Positions 51,423 through 61,912 of a stretch of DNA of 64,000 nucleotides are shown one piece after another (positions within the stretch are counted from its first letter, which is position 1; each line of letters starts with the position of its first letter). Position numbers and translations under genes: made by a program. The notes under the pieces were generated by a model, which was not told the DNA's origin, ran no database searches, and worked only from the letters and a program-made list of their open reading frames with translations. This DNA is from Granulicella sp. (GTDB lineage Bacteria; Acidobacteriota; Terriglobia; Terriglobales; Acidobacteriaceae). The stretch is taken from NCBI GenBank assembly GCA_003132145.1, contig PKWU01000033.1, positions 1 through 64,000 on the forward strand, written 5' to 3'.

Positions 51423-52649
51423 ATGGAATTCAAAGAGGCGATCAAGCTGGCGTTGCAGTCCCTGTGGCAGAACAAGCTGCGCACGGTGCTGACCCTGCTG
51501 GGCATGATGATCAGCGTGGCCAGCATCATCGCCGTGGTGACCCTGGTGAACGGCGCGATGACGTACGTCACCACCAAGTTCACGCGCTATGGCGCGGATG
51601 TCTTCACGGTGTCGCGCATGCCGTCGATCATCTTCAACACGGAGGATTACGAGCGCTATCAGAGGCGGAAGAACGTACTCTTCGACGACTACGCCTATGT
51701 GCGCGACAACTGCACGCGCTGCACCGGGATCGGCGCGGCGCAGTCGACCGTGGCCAAGGTGGTGCGCGGGACGAACTCGGTGACTGACTCCTCGGTCCGC
51801 GGCTACACCTGGCAGATGCCGTTGCTACAGAACCTGGACATCGCCGAGGGTCGCGGATTTACGGCGGTCGATGAGGAACATGCGTCGCAGGTGGCGATCA
51901 TCGGGACGGACATTCGCGACAACCTGTTTCCTGGGGTCGATCCGCTGGGCCTGGAGCTGCGCGTGGATGGGATGCCATACACCGTGGTGGGCGTTGCGGA
52001 AAAGCAGGGCAGCACCTTCGGGCAGAGCCAGGACAACTGGGTCGCGGTGCCGCTGACCGCCTACCAGAAGACCTACGGGACGATGAAGACGCTGACCATC
52101 TATGTGAAGGCTGGCTCGGCCGGGCCGGTGCTGGAGGCGGCGGGCGACGAGGTGCGCGTGCTGATGCGCTCCAGACGGCACGACGCGCCGGGCGCGGAGG
52201 ACTCCTTCGAGCTGGATGTGAACAACACGCTGGTGAGCTTCTTCTCCAAGGTGACGGGGATGTTCGGCGCGGTGATGGGAGGGGTTGCGCTGATCTCTCT
52301 GGTGGTGGGAGGGATCGTGATTATGAACATGATGCTGGCCAGCGTGACGGAACGGACGCGCGAGATTGGGATTCGCAAGTCGCTGGGCGCGCGCGGACAC
52401 GACATCATGCTGCAGTTTCTGGTGGAGTCGTGCGCGCTGGCGCTGGTGGGCGGGTTCCTCGGCGTGATAGGCGGGATTGCGGTAGCGCAGGGAGTGACGC
52501 TGGCTCTGGGGTTTCCGTCGACGGTGGCTCTTTGGAGTGTGTTGCTGGGACTGGCGCTGGCGGCATCGACGGGGATCTTCTTCGGTGTGTATCCGGCGCG
52601 CAAGGCAGCCAACCTGGATCCGATTGTGGCGCTGCGGGCGGAGTTGTAA
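51423..52649 (+). CDS. MacB-like ABC transporter permease (1)
   Basis: A 408-aa protein with the MacB/FtsX layout: one N-terminal helix (LRTVLTLLGMMISVASIIAV), a periplasmic core domain (about 45-275) and three C-terminal helices ending in the FtsX permease motif (ERTREIGIRKSLGARGHDIM; FFGVYPARKAANLDPIVALR). It is a mechanotransmission-type permease exporting lipids, peptides or lipoproteins. Two Cys (DNCTRCTG) in the periplasmic part are unusual. No ATPase gene is adjacent. A paralogue follows 80 nt later. Confidence 0.85.
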   Translation: MEFKEAIKLALQSLWQNKLRTVLTLLGMMISVASIIAVVTLVNGAMTYVTTKFTRYGADVFTVSRMPSIIFNTEDYERYQRRKNVLFDDYAYVRDNCTRCTGIGAAQSTVAKVVRGTNSVTDSSVRGYTWQMPLLQNLDIAEGRGFTAVDEEHASQVAIIGTDIRDNLFPGVDPLGLELRVDGMPYTVVGVAEKQGSTFGQSQDNWVAVPLTAYQKTYGTMKTLTIYVKAGSAGPVLEAAGDEVRVLMRSRRHDAPGAEDSFELDVNNTLVSFFSKVTGMFGAVMGGVALISLVVGGIVIMNMMLASVTERTREIGIRKSLGARGHDIMLQFLVESCALALVGGFLGVIGGIAVAQGVTLALGFPSTVALWSVLLGLALAASTGIFFGVYPARKAANLDPIVALRAEL

Positions 52650-52654
52650 AGGCA

Positions 52655-52683
52655 GGTTGCTGGTTGTTGGTTGCTGGTTGTTA
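52655..52683 (+). repeat. GGTTGCT-type tandem repeat between permease genes
   Basis: About four 7-nt units (GGTTGCT/GGTTGTT). The complementary unit forms the in-frame insert of nadD at 35921-35955. A GGTTCGAGGTTCGAGG repeat follows at about 52705-52720 and resembles the repeat at the 5' end of xseA. Confidence 0.55.
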
Positions 52684-52729
52684 GTAAGAGCGAATTGCGG
52701 GTAAGGTTCGAGGTTCGAGGGAAACAACG

Positions 52730-53983
<1,254 letters not shown>

Positions 53984-54020
53984 GGGCGCTTTGCACGCGC
54001 CGGTTGGGTAGACTGGTTGC

Positions 54021-55217
54021 ATGGCGACGGCGGTAGAGATCGCGACAACGCTCGTGACGGTGGGCGGGCTGGTCTACATGCTGCTCGTGCTGGCGGGAGC
54101 GCGGCAGTTTGGTCGCGATTGCCGCCGAATCGCCGCGATAGGCGCGAACGCTGCGGGCTTTGCTCCGGACGTTTCCATCCTGAAGCCGGTGAAGGGCGTG
54201 GACGCGCGGATGTATGCGGGGCTGGTGAGCCACTGCATGCAGCAGTATGCAGGGCGGTTCGAGATTCTCTTCGGCGTCGGCAGCGCGGACGATCCCGCAG
54301 TGGAAGAGATAACCCGGCTACGTGCGGAGTTTCCCGAGTGCGCGATCCGGCTGATCGTGTGCCCCCAGCGGTTGGGAACATCGGGCAAGGTGAGCAGCCT
54401 GGTGCAGATGCTTGGCGAGGCGAAGTACGATGCCATCCTCATCAACGACAGCGACATCTGTGTCTCGCGGAATTATCTGACGCGAGTGATGGAGCGCTTC
54501 GGCGCCGCGGCCGGTATCGAAGATGCGAAGGTGGGCATGGTGACGGCGCTCTATCGCGGGCGGACTGCGGCGGACGGCAACGCGCTGACGCTGTGGGCGC
54601 GGCTGGAGGCGCTGGGAATATCAACCGACTTTATGGCGGGAGTGCTGGCGGCGCGCAAGCTCGAAGGCGGGATTCGCTTCGGGCTGGGCTCGACGCTGGC
54701 CATGTCGCGCGCGGCGCTGGCGGCGGCGGGAGGGCTCGAGCCGCTGGTCGATTCGCTGGCCGACGACTACGAGCTGGGCGCGCGGATTGCGCAGGCGGGC
54801 TACCGCATCGAGCTGTGCGGTGAGGTGGTGGAGACCGCCGTGCCCGCGTACGGCTTTCACGGCTTCTGGGAGCACCAGATCCGCTGGGCGCGCACCACGC
54901 GTGACTCTCGCCGATGGGGCTACCTGGGATCGGGAATCACATACTGCATTCCATGGGCCGTGCTGAACTGCGTGGCCAGCGGGTTCGCTCTGTGGAGCTT
55001 CACGCTGCTGAGCCTCGTCGTGCTGGCGCGTGTCGCCGTGGCGCTGTCGGTCGGCGTCGGCGTACTGGGCGATGCACAGGTTCTGCGCGACATCTGGCTG
55101 CTGCCGCTGCGCGACTGCTTCGGGCTGGGCTTCTGGGCGTGGAGCTATGCGTCGGACACCATCGTCTGGCGCGGCGAACGGTTCCGGCTACGGAATGGGC
55201 GCATCTCTCGCGCTTGA
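54021..55217 (+). CDS. Glycosyltransferase family 2, HpnI/ceramide-glucosyltransferase-like
   Basis: A 398-aa membrane protein: an N-terminal helix, a GT-A domain (about 48-290) and C-terminal helices (YCIPWAVLNCVASGFALWSF; VVLARVAVALSVGVGVLG). Motifs of the ceramide-glucosyltransferase group are present: DVSILKPVKGVD, LINDSDICVS (DxD), DSLADDYELGARI and HQIRWARTTR. HpnI adds N-acetylglucosamine to bacteriohopanetetrol; acidobacteria make hopanoids, so HpnI is the leading guess. No other hopanoid gene is in the window. Its stop abuts the stop of the convergent ArnT-like gene. Confidence 0.78.
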   Translation: MATAVEIATTLVTVGGLVYMLLVLAGARQFGRDCRRIAAIGANAAGFAPDVSILKPVKGVDARMYAGLVSHCMQQYAGRFEILFGVGSADDPAVEEITRLRAEFPECAIRLIVCPQRLGTSGKVSSLVQMLGEAKYDAILINDSDICVSRNYLTRVMERFGAAAGIEDAKVGMVTALYRGRTAADGNALTLWARLEALGISTDFMAGVLAARKLEGGIRFGLGSTLAMSRAALAAAGGLEPLVDSLADDYELGARIAQAGYRIELCGEVVETAVPAYGFHGFWEHQIRWARTTRDSRRWGYLGSGITYCIPWAVLNCVASGFALWSFTLLSLVVLARVAVALSVGVGVLGDAQVLRDIWLLPLRDCFGLGFWAWSYASDTIVWRGERFRLRNGRISRA

Positions 55218-57266
55218 TTAAGGCCGGTTGGGCTGGTTGCTGAGGATTTGTTTGCCGCCTGAGCGGGCGATAACGTAGATGGGGCCAAGGAGCGCGGGCA
55301 GCGGGCTGGGCTGATTGGCCAGGTCCTGCCAGAGGAAGATGCGCTGCGGGCCGGGCCACTTCTCGGCGAGGGATTGCGGGGTCTCGAAGATTGGCGGGGC
55401 GTCGGGGAAGAAGCTGCCGTACCAGAGGTTGGAGCTGCGACCGTAATCGGCGGTTCCACGATACTGCATCTCCGTGAGGATGTGGATGGGATTGACAACT
55501 CGAGGCCAGCGGATCGTGTGAGCTATGCCACCGGGATGGGCGGGAGGCGCGTAAAAGCTGTAGTCCGGGCGCTGGAGATAGAAGCCGAGCGTGCTGGCGA
55601 ACTCGTACTCCTGATGGATGACGATGAGGTCGTCAGGGTGGAGCTGCGGAGCAATTGCGGCGGCGAGTTGTTGCGAGCTGAGCACCGGCGCGAAGGTCTG
55701 CAAGCCGAGGTGCGCGGCGAGCAGGAAGCCGAAGGCTCCGGCTGCAAGGGCGAGGGTTGCGGCGTGGGGCTGATTATTCTTGCGCAGGATGAATGCGGCG
55801 AACGGGCCGAGGAAGAGTGCCGCGGCGGCCAGCGCGAGCGGGAGGCGGAAGAGGCCGAGGGCAGCCGCGTTGAGGTCAAGGAAGTGGCCCATGCTGAACG
55901 CGTAGTCGGCGGGGTTTTGCGCGAGGAGCTGCGCGAGGTTGGCGTCGGGCGCGGGGGCGCGGGTGCGGATCAGGAAGACGAGAGCGGCGACGGCGAAGAT
56001 TGCGCCGAGGGCGAGCAGGACAGATGTTGCGCGGAGATTGGCGCGGCGGATTTTTTTTGCGCGATCCGTGATCGGTTGCCAATCGACCTCCTGCACAAGC
56101 CAGCCGGCGATGAGGATCGCAAAGGCGGGCAGCGCGGGCAGGACGTAGTACTCCTGCCGCGTGGAGAGGCTGAAGAAGAGCAGGGGAAACGCAGCCCAGA
56201 GAGCGAGCAGGAGGAGAGTGCGTTCCTGTGTGGTGAATGCGTGGGCAAACAGACGTTCTCGCCACGCCCCGGTGCAGAGAGGAATAGCGCGGGCGAAGGA
56301 TTTAAAGACGAAGGCCGACCATGGCATGAGCCAGAGGAGGCAGAGGCCCCAGAAGAGCCACAGCGGGACGGTGTCGTAGTCGCGAGGGACGCGGAGGTTG
56401 AGGTAGCGGAGAAGCTGCTCGTTGACGAAGTAGAACCAGAGCCAGCCGTGGACGTTGCCCTGCGTCGGCAGTGGCACAAAGAGATGGCCGCGTACGAAGG
56501 CGAGGCCGCCGGGATGGCCCTGCGCGGGATTGGCCAGTGCGATGAAGATATGCCAGGGCGCGGCGATGGCGAGGAAGACGGCGAGCGACGAGAGCGGATG
56601 GAGCAGGCGGATGCGAGGGATGGCGGCGCGTCCACCGCGCGTGAGCAGGAGATAGATCAGGGCGATGGAGACGGGGAAGACGACGCCGATCAGCCCTTTG
56701 GTAAGGACGCCGAAGGCGCAGCAGGCGGCGAAGGCATAGCAGAGGAGCCTCAACTCCCGTGAATCTCCGTCAACGCATTCTTCGGTCAGCCAGAAGGTGA
56801 AGAGGGCGAGGGTTAGCCAGAGGCAGAGCATCGCGTCCGGAATAGTGATGCGGGTGAAGAGGAAGATGCCGGGGCTGGAGAGCAGGATGAGCGCGGCGTA
56901 GAGGCCTGCCTTTGCGTTGCGAAACGCCCGGCGGGCGAAGCTCTCCACCGCGAAGGCGAGCGCGAGAATTGTGAGAGCGAGGGGAATGCGGGCGGCGGCG
57001 GCGCTGACGCCGAAGAGCTTGAAGCTGGCGGCCATCGACCAGTAGAGCAGCGGCGCTTTTTCCAGATAGCGGATGCCGTTGGCGTAGAGCGTGACGAGGT
57101 TGTGGCGCAGGAGCATCTCTCGCGCAACCTCGGCGTGGACTGAGTCGGCATCGTCGAGCAGGGCTGGGGTGAAGAGGGTGAAGCTGGCGTAGAAGACGAA
57201 CCAGAGAGCGAGCAGGAGGAGTGTGTCGGCCGGCGGTCGCTTCGGGATGGAGGTTGCGGGCGGCAT
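55218..57266 (-). CDS. ArnT-like membrane glycosyltransferase (GT39/GT83 type)
   Basis: A 682-aa protein with about 12 transmembrane helices in the first two thirds and a periplasmic C-terminal domain. The first loop PALLDDADSVHAEVAREML carries the catalytic acidic residue of the GT-C fold, followed by NGIRYLEKAPLLYWS, typical of ArnT-like enzymes that move lipid-phosphate-linked sugars onto lipid A or proteins. The exact sugar and acceptor cannot be read. It is monocistronic and convergent with the HpnI-like gene without any gap. Confidence 0.85.
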   Translation of the reverse strand: MPPATSIPKRPPADTLLLLALWFVFYASFTLFTPALLDDADSVHAEVAREMLLRHNLVTLYANGIRYLEKAPLLYWSMAASFKLFGVSAAAARIPLALTILALAFAVESFARRAFRNAKAGLYAALILLSSPGIFLFTRITIPDAMLCLWLTLALFTFWLTEECVDGDSRELRLLCYAFAACCAFGVLTKGLIGVVFPVSIALIYLLLTRGGRAAIPRIRLLHPLSSLAVFLAIAAPWHIFIALANPAQGHPGGLAFVRGHLFVPLPTQGNVHGWLWFYFVNEQLLRYLNLRVPRDYDTVPLWLFWGLCLLWLMPWSAFVFKSFARAIPLCTGAWRERLFAHAFTTQERTLLLLALWAAFPLLFFSLSTRQEYYVLPALPAFAILIAGWLVQEVDWQPITDRAKKIRRANLRATSVLLALGAIFAVAALVFLIRTRAPAPDANLAQLLAQNPADYAFSMGHFLDLNAAALGLFRLPLALAAAALFLGPFAAFILRKNNQPHAATLALAAGAFGFLLAAHLGLQTFAPVLSSQQLAAAIAPQLHPDDLIVIHQEYEFASTLGFYLQRPDYSFYAPPAHPGGIAHTIRWPRVVNPIHILTEMQYRGTADYGRSSNLWYGSFFPDAPPIFETPQSLAEKWPGPQRIFLWQDLANQPSPLPALLGPIYVIARSGGKQILSNQPNRP

Positions 57267-57302
57267 GGTCGGTGTGCTCCGCGGGGTGGGTGTTGGCCGA
57301 CG

Positions 57303-57346
57303 CCCACCTTAGCGACGATGAGACCGTCGCGAAGATGGGGCACCCG
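57303..57346. repeat. REP-like palindrome
   Basis: CCCACCTTAGCGACG, a loop ATGAGAC, then CGTCGCGAAGATGGGGCACC. The stem GCGACG/CGTCGC replaces the GCCGC/GCGGC stem of the otherwise similar copy at 19256-19303, a compensatory change. It lies between the GH57 gene and the ArnT-like gene, both minus. Confidence 0.7.
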
Positions 57347-57351
57347 GCGGA

Positions 57352-59889
57352 TTAGAGGACGGGGATGTCTTCGTCGATGGCGAGCTGATCGACGCAGATG
57401 TAGAGGGCTTCGCCGAGTTTCTTGAAGGCGAGCTTGCACTCCGCGGAGCAGATGCTTCTGTCGGCGCGGCGGAAGAGTTCATTCCAGATGTTCTGCGCCT
57501 GCCAGAGGTTGACGTCGAAGGGCATGGTGCGCAAAGCCAGCGCGATGGCGAGTGCGGTGCGCAGGGCCGCATCGGGGGGCTGGCCTGCGTTGACGGCGGT
57601 CTCGATCTGGACCATGGCGAGTTTGATGCGCTCGGCGGCGGCGAAGCTGAGCGCCGATGGTTCGACGGCGACGTGGTCGGTGGCGGCGCGCAGGAAGAGC
57701 GCCGCGATCCCGACGGCGTCGAATGTGTCCGCCTCGATGGCGCGACGAAGGTTGGCATTGATGGCGAAGTTGGCGGCGATAGCGAGGGCGGGCGGTGCGG
57801 CCATGCCCGACTCGGTCAGAAAGTGGAGCAGCGAGGCGTGGTCCTCGTATATCTCGCGCAGTGAGTCTTCCATCTCGGCCAGGGTCTGGTTGAGAATCGT
57901 GCGCAGAATGCGCTGCTGCTCATCGGCGAAGAGCGAGGTGAGCGAGTAGGCGATCGTGCCGAAGAAGCGGTCGATGAGGCGGATCACCTCGGGAAGATTG
58001 GCGCGCTGGATGGCGGCGCGGACCTCGTTGGAAAAGGCGGCGAAGGCCGCGCCGTTCTCCGGGCCGTCGGTGGAATAGCGGCGCACGGCGGCGGAGAGGT
58101 TCTGGTCGCCGAGGTGCAGTACCGCGAAGCAGATCTCCTCGTTCTCCTCGGTGATGCGAGAGCGCAGATGAGCGCGTCCGATGGCGACCTTGCCGCGGCC
58201 GGAGGTGTAGCTCTCGTAAGAGTCGCGGTGCAGGTCGAAGCAGAAGAGGTGGCCATCCTCCGGGTAGCCGCGGAAGATGGAGCTGATGGCATAGTGCGCG
58301 CCCACTTGCTCGAGTCCGATGCGCAGTCCGGTGACGAAGCGGCGATAGAGTTTGGCGCCGTCGCCCATCTCGGGGAGGTTGGATTTGGCGCGGGCGAGAA
58401 TCTCCAGGAAGCGCTCTTCGAGCGCGGCGCCGGCGGGGCCGAAGAGCTTGGCCGCAAGCTGCAGCACGCGCCCGGCGTAGGCGATGATCTGGATGGTCTC
58501 GATGCCGGAGACATCATCGAAGAACCAGCCGCAACTGGTATACATGAGCTGAGCGTGGCGTTCCATTTCGAGCAGTTCAAGCAGGACGGTGCGCTCTTCG
58601 GGAGTGATGTGCCGCTTGGCGTGCAGTGCGAAGAAGCTGTCGACCGACGCCGGCGAGCGGTCGAGGACGATGTGGATGTAGTCGTCGCGCGCACTCCAGA
58701 GGTCGACGAGCAGCGGCGCGGCGAGCGCTTCGGCCAGCGGCGCGGTGGCGTCGCGCAGGAAGTCGAGGGCCTCGCGCAGGGGCGCGCGCCACTGCTGATT
58801 CAAGCCAGGCTTGCCGCCGTTGCAGCCGCAGTTGGAGCGCCAGCGCTCTACGCCATGCACACAGCTCCATGAGGTATTCTCGACCACCTCGGCCTCCCAC
58901 TCCGGCGGAAACTTTTCCAGGAACTCGCCGTAGTTGGTCAGCGTTGCGTGGCCGTTGTCCTCAATCCAGTGCATGGCATAGGAGAGCGCCATCTCGCCGT
59001 ACTTGTGATGGTGGCCGTAGCTCTCGCCGTCGGTGGCGACGTGGGAGAGCTGGACCGTGTCGGCGGAGCCGGGCTTGGGCGCGCGGAAGCCGTCCAGCAG
59101 GCGGCTGCCAAAGGCCTCGCCGCTGTTGAGCAGTCCCTCGAAGGCGATGGCGCGCGAGGCGGGGCCGTCGTAGAAGAAGACCGCGATGCTGCGTCCCTCG
59201 TCGAGGTTGACAAGGTAAGGATGAGTCGGATCGACGCTGGCGTCCAGCGTGGGAAGCCAGTTGTCAGTAGCGAACTGCCGGATGCGCGCGCACTGATGTG
59301 GAGCGAGAATGGTGAACTTGATTCCCTCGGCGGCCATCATGTCCAGTACGCCGCGGTTGACGGCGGTCTCGGCCAGCCACATGCCCTCGGGGCGGCGGCT
59401 GAAGCGGTGCTCGAAGTCGGCGACGCCCCAGCGAATCTGCGTGACGGCGTCGCGCCGGCTGGCCAGCGGCAGGATGATGTGGTTGTAGACCTGCGCGATG
59501 GCCGAACCGTGGCCGCCGTAGCGCTGCGCGCTGGCCCGGTCGGCGTCGAGAATCGTGCGATAGGTGCGCGGAGTCTTGTCCGCCATCCATTTCAGCAGGG
59601 TGGGGCCGAAATTGAAGCTCATGCGCGCATAGTTGTTCATGATGCGCACGATCTCGCCCTTGCGGTTGGTGATGCGCGAGGCGCTGTTGGGCGCGTAGCA
59701 CTCCGCGCTGATGCGCTCGTTCCAGTCATGATAGGGCGCGGCGGAGTCCTCCACCTCGACCGTCTCCAGCCAGGGGTTCTCGCGCGGCGGCTGGTAGAAG
59801 TGACCATGCACGCAGACGTATCGCTGGGGATGGTCGGTTGAGGATGCTGTGAGATTCACAACTTGCTGGGAGCTTCGAGACTTCACCAT
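57352..59889 (-). CDS. GH57-type glycoside hydrolase with DUF3536
   Basis: An 845-aa protein. The N-terminal GH57 catalytic barrel begins CVHGHFYQPPRENPWLE (about 28-44), with SFNFGPTLLKWM, YNHIILPLASRRD, GMWLAETAVNRGVL (Glu as probable nucleophile) and ATDGESYGHHHKYGE. The long DUF3536 helical domain (about 290-845) follows. GH57 enzymes act on alpha-glucans, so glycogen metabolism is likely, but members with DUF3536 are uncharacterised. No signal peptide: cytoplasmic. A TATAAT lies only 3 nt upstream of the chosen ATG, so the start or promoter assignment needs care. Confidence 0.88.
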   Translation of the reverse strand: MVKSRSSQQVVNLTASSTDHPQRYVCVHGHFYQPPRENPWLETVEVEDSAAPYHDWNERISAECYAPNSASRITNRKGEIVRIMNNYARMSFNFGPTLLKWMADKTPRTYRTILDADRASAQRYGGHGSAIAQVYNHIILPLASRRDAVTQIRWGVADFEHRFSRRPEGMWLAETAVNRGVLDMMAAEGIKFTILAPHQCARIRQFATDNWLPTLDASVDPTHPYLVNLDEGRSIAVFFYDGPASRAIAFEGLLNSGEAFGSRLLDGFRAPKPGSADTVQLSHVATDGESYGHHHKYGEMALSYAMHWIEDNGHATLTNYGEFLEKFPPEWEAEVVENTSWSCVHGVERWRSNCGCNGGKPGLNQQWRAPLREALDFLRDATAPLAEALAAPLLVDLWSARDDYIHIVLDRSPASVDSFFALHAKRHITPEERTVLLELLEMERHAQLMYTSCGWFFDDVSGIETIQIIAYAGRVLQLAAKLFGPAGAALEERFLEILARAKSNLPEMGDGAKLYRRFVTGLRIGLEQVGAHYAISSIFRGYPEDGHLFCFDLHRDSYESYTSGRGKVAIGRAHLRSRITEENEEICFAVLHLGDQNLSAAVRRYSTDGPENGAAFAAFSNEVRAAIQRANLPEVIRLIDRFFGTIAYSLTSLFADEQQRILRTILNQTLAEMEDSLREIYEDHASLLHFLTESGMAAPPALAIAANFAINANLRRAIEADTFDAVGIAALFLRAATDHVAVEPSALSFAAAERIKLAMVQIETAVNAGQPPDAALRTALAIALALRTMPFDVNLWQAQNIWNELFRRADRSICSAECKLAFKKLGEALYICVDQLAIDEDIPVL

Positions 59890-59964
59890 GGAATTATAGG
59901 AGGCTCCCGCTCCGAATGCTCTCTCGCTGCACGATGGTCAGCCAAAAGGTGTTTTGATGGAGAC

Positions 59965-60693
59965 TCAAGGCTGATGCTTCAGTCTATTTTGAGCGAGGTC
60001 GCAGGCGCGCCACAGGTACCAACTGGCGACCGAGCGCCAGGGACGCCAGCGTTCGGCGCGGGCCTCCATCGCGGCGGGCTTGGGCAGGTCGGCTGGTGTA
60101 ACTTTGTCGGTTGGCTTGAGCTTGCCGAAGGTCAGCGCGAACCCCTTGCGCACGCCGTAGTCGCTCACCGGCAGGACGTCCGGGCGGCCGATGCGGAAGA
60201 TCAACAGCATCTCGACCGTCCAGCGTCCAATGCCACGTACCTGAGTGAGGTGCTCGATGATCGCCTCGTCCGGCATTCTCCGGATGCGGGCGAGCGTGGG
60301 AACGGTACCGTCGAGAGTCTTCGCGGCCAGGTCGCGCAGCGCGAGGGATTTGTTGTGCGAGAGTCCGGCGGCGCGCAGTTGTTCGTTCGGGCAGTCGATC
60401 ATGTGCTCGGCGGAGAAGTGGATCGGATCGCCCTTCGCGCCCACTCCGCAGATCGGATTGAAGCCTTCCAGCAGACGGCGGTGAATCGTCGCCGCGGCTT
60501 TGCCGTGCAGTTGCTGGTAGATGATGCTCTCCACCAACGCCTCGAAGGGCGACTGCGCGCTGGCCAGGCGCAGCGTGAACGGGCCGGCGCGTGCGATCAG
60601 GCGGGCGAGCTTGGGGTCGGCTGCGGCCAACTCGCGGCAGGCGACGGCGGAGTCGTAGCGGGGAGGGCGCGGGCTTTGGCGCGGACGGGGCAT
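59965..60693 (-). CDS. DNA-3-methyladenine glycosylase II (AlkA-like)
   Basis: A 242-aa HhH-GPD base-excision enzyme: FEALVESIIYQQLHGKAAAT, LTQVRGIGRWTVEMLLIFRI (helix-hairpin-helix), and PVSDYGVRKGF with the catalytic Asp. It lacks the N-terminal AlkA domain of E. coli, as in many short bacterial AlkA proteins. It removes alkylated purines. The C-terminus (RWRPWRSVASWYLWRACDL) matches the family. No Fe-S cluster cysteines. Confidence 0.92.
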   Translation of the reverse strand: MPRPRQSPRPPRYDSAVACRELAAADPKLARLIARAGPFTLRLASAQSPFEALVESIIYQQLHGKAAATIHRRLLEGFNPICGVGAKGDPIHFSAEHMIDCPNEQLRAAGLSHNKSLALRDLAAKTLDGTVPTLARIRRMPDEAIIEHLTQVRGIGRWTVEMLLIFRIGRPDVLPVSDYGVRKGFALTFGKLKPTDKVTPADLPKPAAMEARAERWRPWRSVASWYLWRACDLAQNRLKHQP

Positions 60694-61012
60694 CTCTCGA
60701 CGGTATCGCAGCGAGGCGTGGGATGTCTTCCGCAGCGGCGGAAAACTTCGCCGTACCCAGACCCAGGTTCACCGGCAGCGAAGCCTTTGCGGCAGCGCAA
60801 GTGCGCCGTTGGAGTCAGTTAGGGGCGCGGAGCGCAGAGTTTCGGGCGAGATTGCGCGGGCGTTTCGGGTTTTTGAACTCTCCCGGCAGGATCATTCGCC
60901 GACGCCACAACCGCCCAAGTACAGCCCGCTGAAAAAATCGCTGAAACGAAACAACCCTCTAAAGCATCCATAACTTACCACTCAGAAACGCTGAGGAGAC
61001 GGGAAAGCACCG
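60694..61012. other. Spacer upstream of the act operon
   Basis: 319 nt with no supported gene; presumably holds promoters for alkA (minus) and the act operon (plus). A 5-bp hairpin CTCAG-AAACG-CTGAG (60981-60995) overlaps the ribosome-binding region GAGGAGACGGG of actA and could affect its translation. Confidence 0.45.
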
Positions 61013-61912
61013 ATGGCGCAGGTTTTCGATCGCAGTTCGAACGCACTGGCACGGGCCAGTCTGGTGCTTACGGGCCTGCTCGTCATCGTGCTGGGCGTCA
61101 CGCTGGACCAGTTGCAGCGTTCTCCCTGGGTCACCCGGCAGGGCCAGCGGGCGGAGCAGCCGGTCCCGTTCAGCCACAAACACCATGTGGAGGGCCTGGG
61201 TCTGCAATGCCAGTACTGCCACACCACGGTGGAAGATTCCAGCTATGCGGGCATCCCTCCCACCAAGACCTGTATCAACTGCCACTCGCAGATATGGACC
61301 AATGCGGCGCTGTTGCAACCGGTAAGAGACAGTTGGGCGACGGACGCATCGATCCAGTGGATCAAGGTGCATGACCTTCCTGACTACGTCTACTTCAACC
61401 ACGAGATCCATGTGAATAAGGGGATCGGTTGCGCCAGTTGCCATGGCCGCGTGGACCAGATGCCCCTGATGTACATGCAGAACACGCTGCAGATGGAGTG
61501 GTGCCTCAACTGCCACCGCAACCCGGCGGTGAACCTGCGGCCCACCAGCGAGATCTACAACATGGCCTGGGCGGAACCCTCCACCGATAAACCCGTCTGG
61601 TGCGCGCCGACAGGCAAGGGCGCCTCCGGGACCGGCCCCACCGCAGAGAGCGTGGCCTGCCTAACAAAAGACCCATCGAGCAACGGCAATCCAGAGATCG
61701 CGATGTTGCAGGCGCAAGCGGGGATGGAATCGCAGCCGCACGCGACCAGTGCAGGCCAGACCGAGAGTGACGGCCCGCCGATGGCTGTCCTGGTTCCAGC
61801 TAGTAAATATCGCAAGTTCACCAGCCAGATCGACCTTGGCCGCTACCTGACCTCTCAGTACCACATCCGACCACCCAACGAACTCACCAGCTGCGAGACA
61901 TGCCACCGATGA
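61013..61912 (+). CDS. actA: Alternative complex III pentahaem cytochrome c subunit ActA
   Basis: A 299-aa protein with one N-terminal membrane helix (LVLTGLLVIVLGVTLDQL) and five CxxCH haem motifs at Cys 66/69, 87/90, 140/143, 164/167 and 294/297, the ActA pattern. FSHKHHVEGLGLQCQYCH and IPPTKTCINCHSQIW are typical. ActA takes electrons in the quinol:electron-acceptor oxidoreductase that replaces the bc1 complex. The segment about 200-260 is a low-complexity insert before the last haem. It overlaps actB by 4 nt (ATGA). Confidence 0.95.
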   Translation: MAQVFDRSSNALARASLVLTGLLVIVLGVTLDQLQRSPWVTRQGQRAEQPVPFSHKHHVEGLGLQCQYCHTTVEDSSYAGIPPTKTCINCHSQIWTNAALLQPVRDSWATDASIQWIKVHDLPDYVYFNHEIHVNKGIGCASCHGRVDQMPLMYMQNTLQMEWCLNCHRNPAVNLRPTSEIYNMAWAEPSTDKPVWCAPTGKGASGTGPTAESVACLTKDPSSNGNPEIAMLQAQAGMESQPHATSAGQTESDGPPMAVLVPASKYRKFTSQIDLGRYLTSQYHIRPPNELTSCETCHR

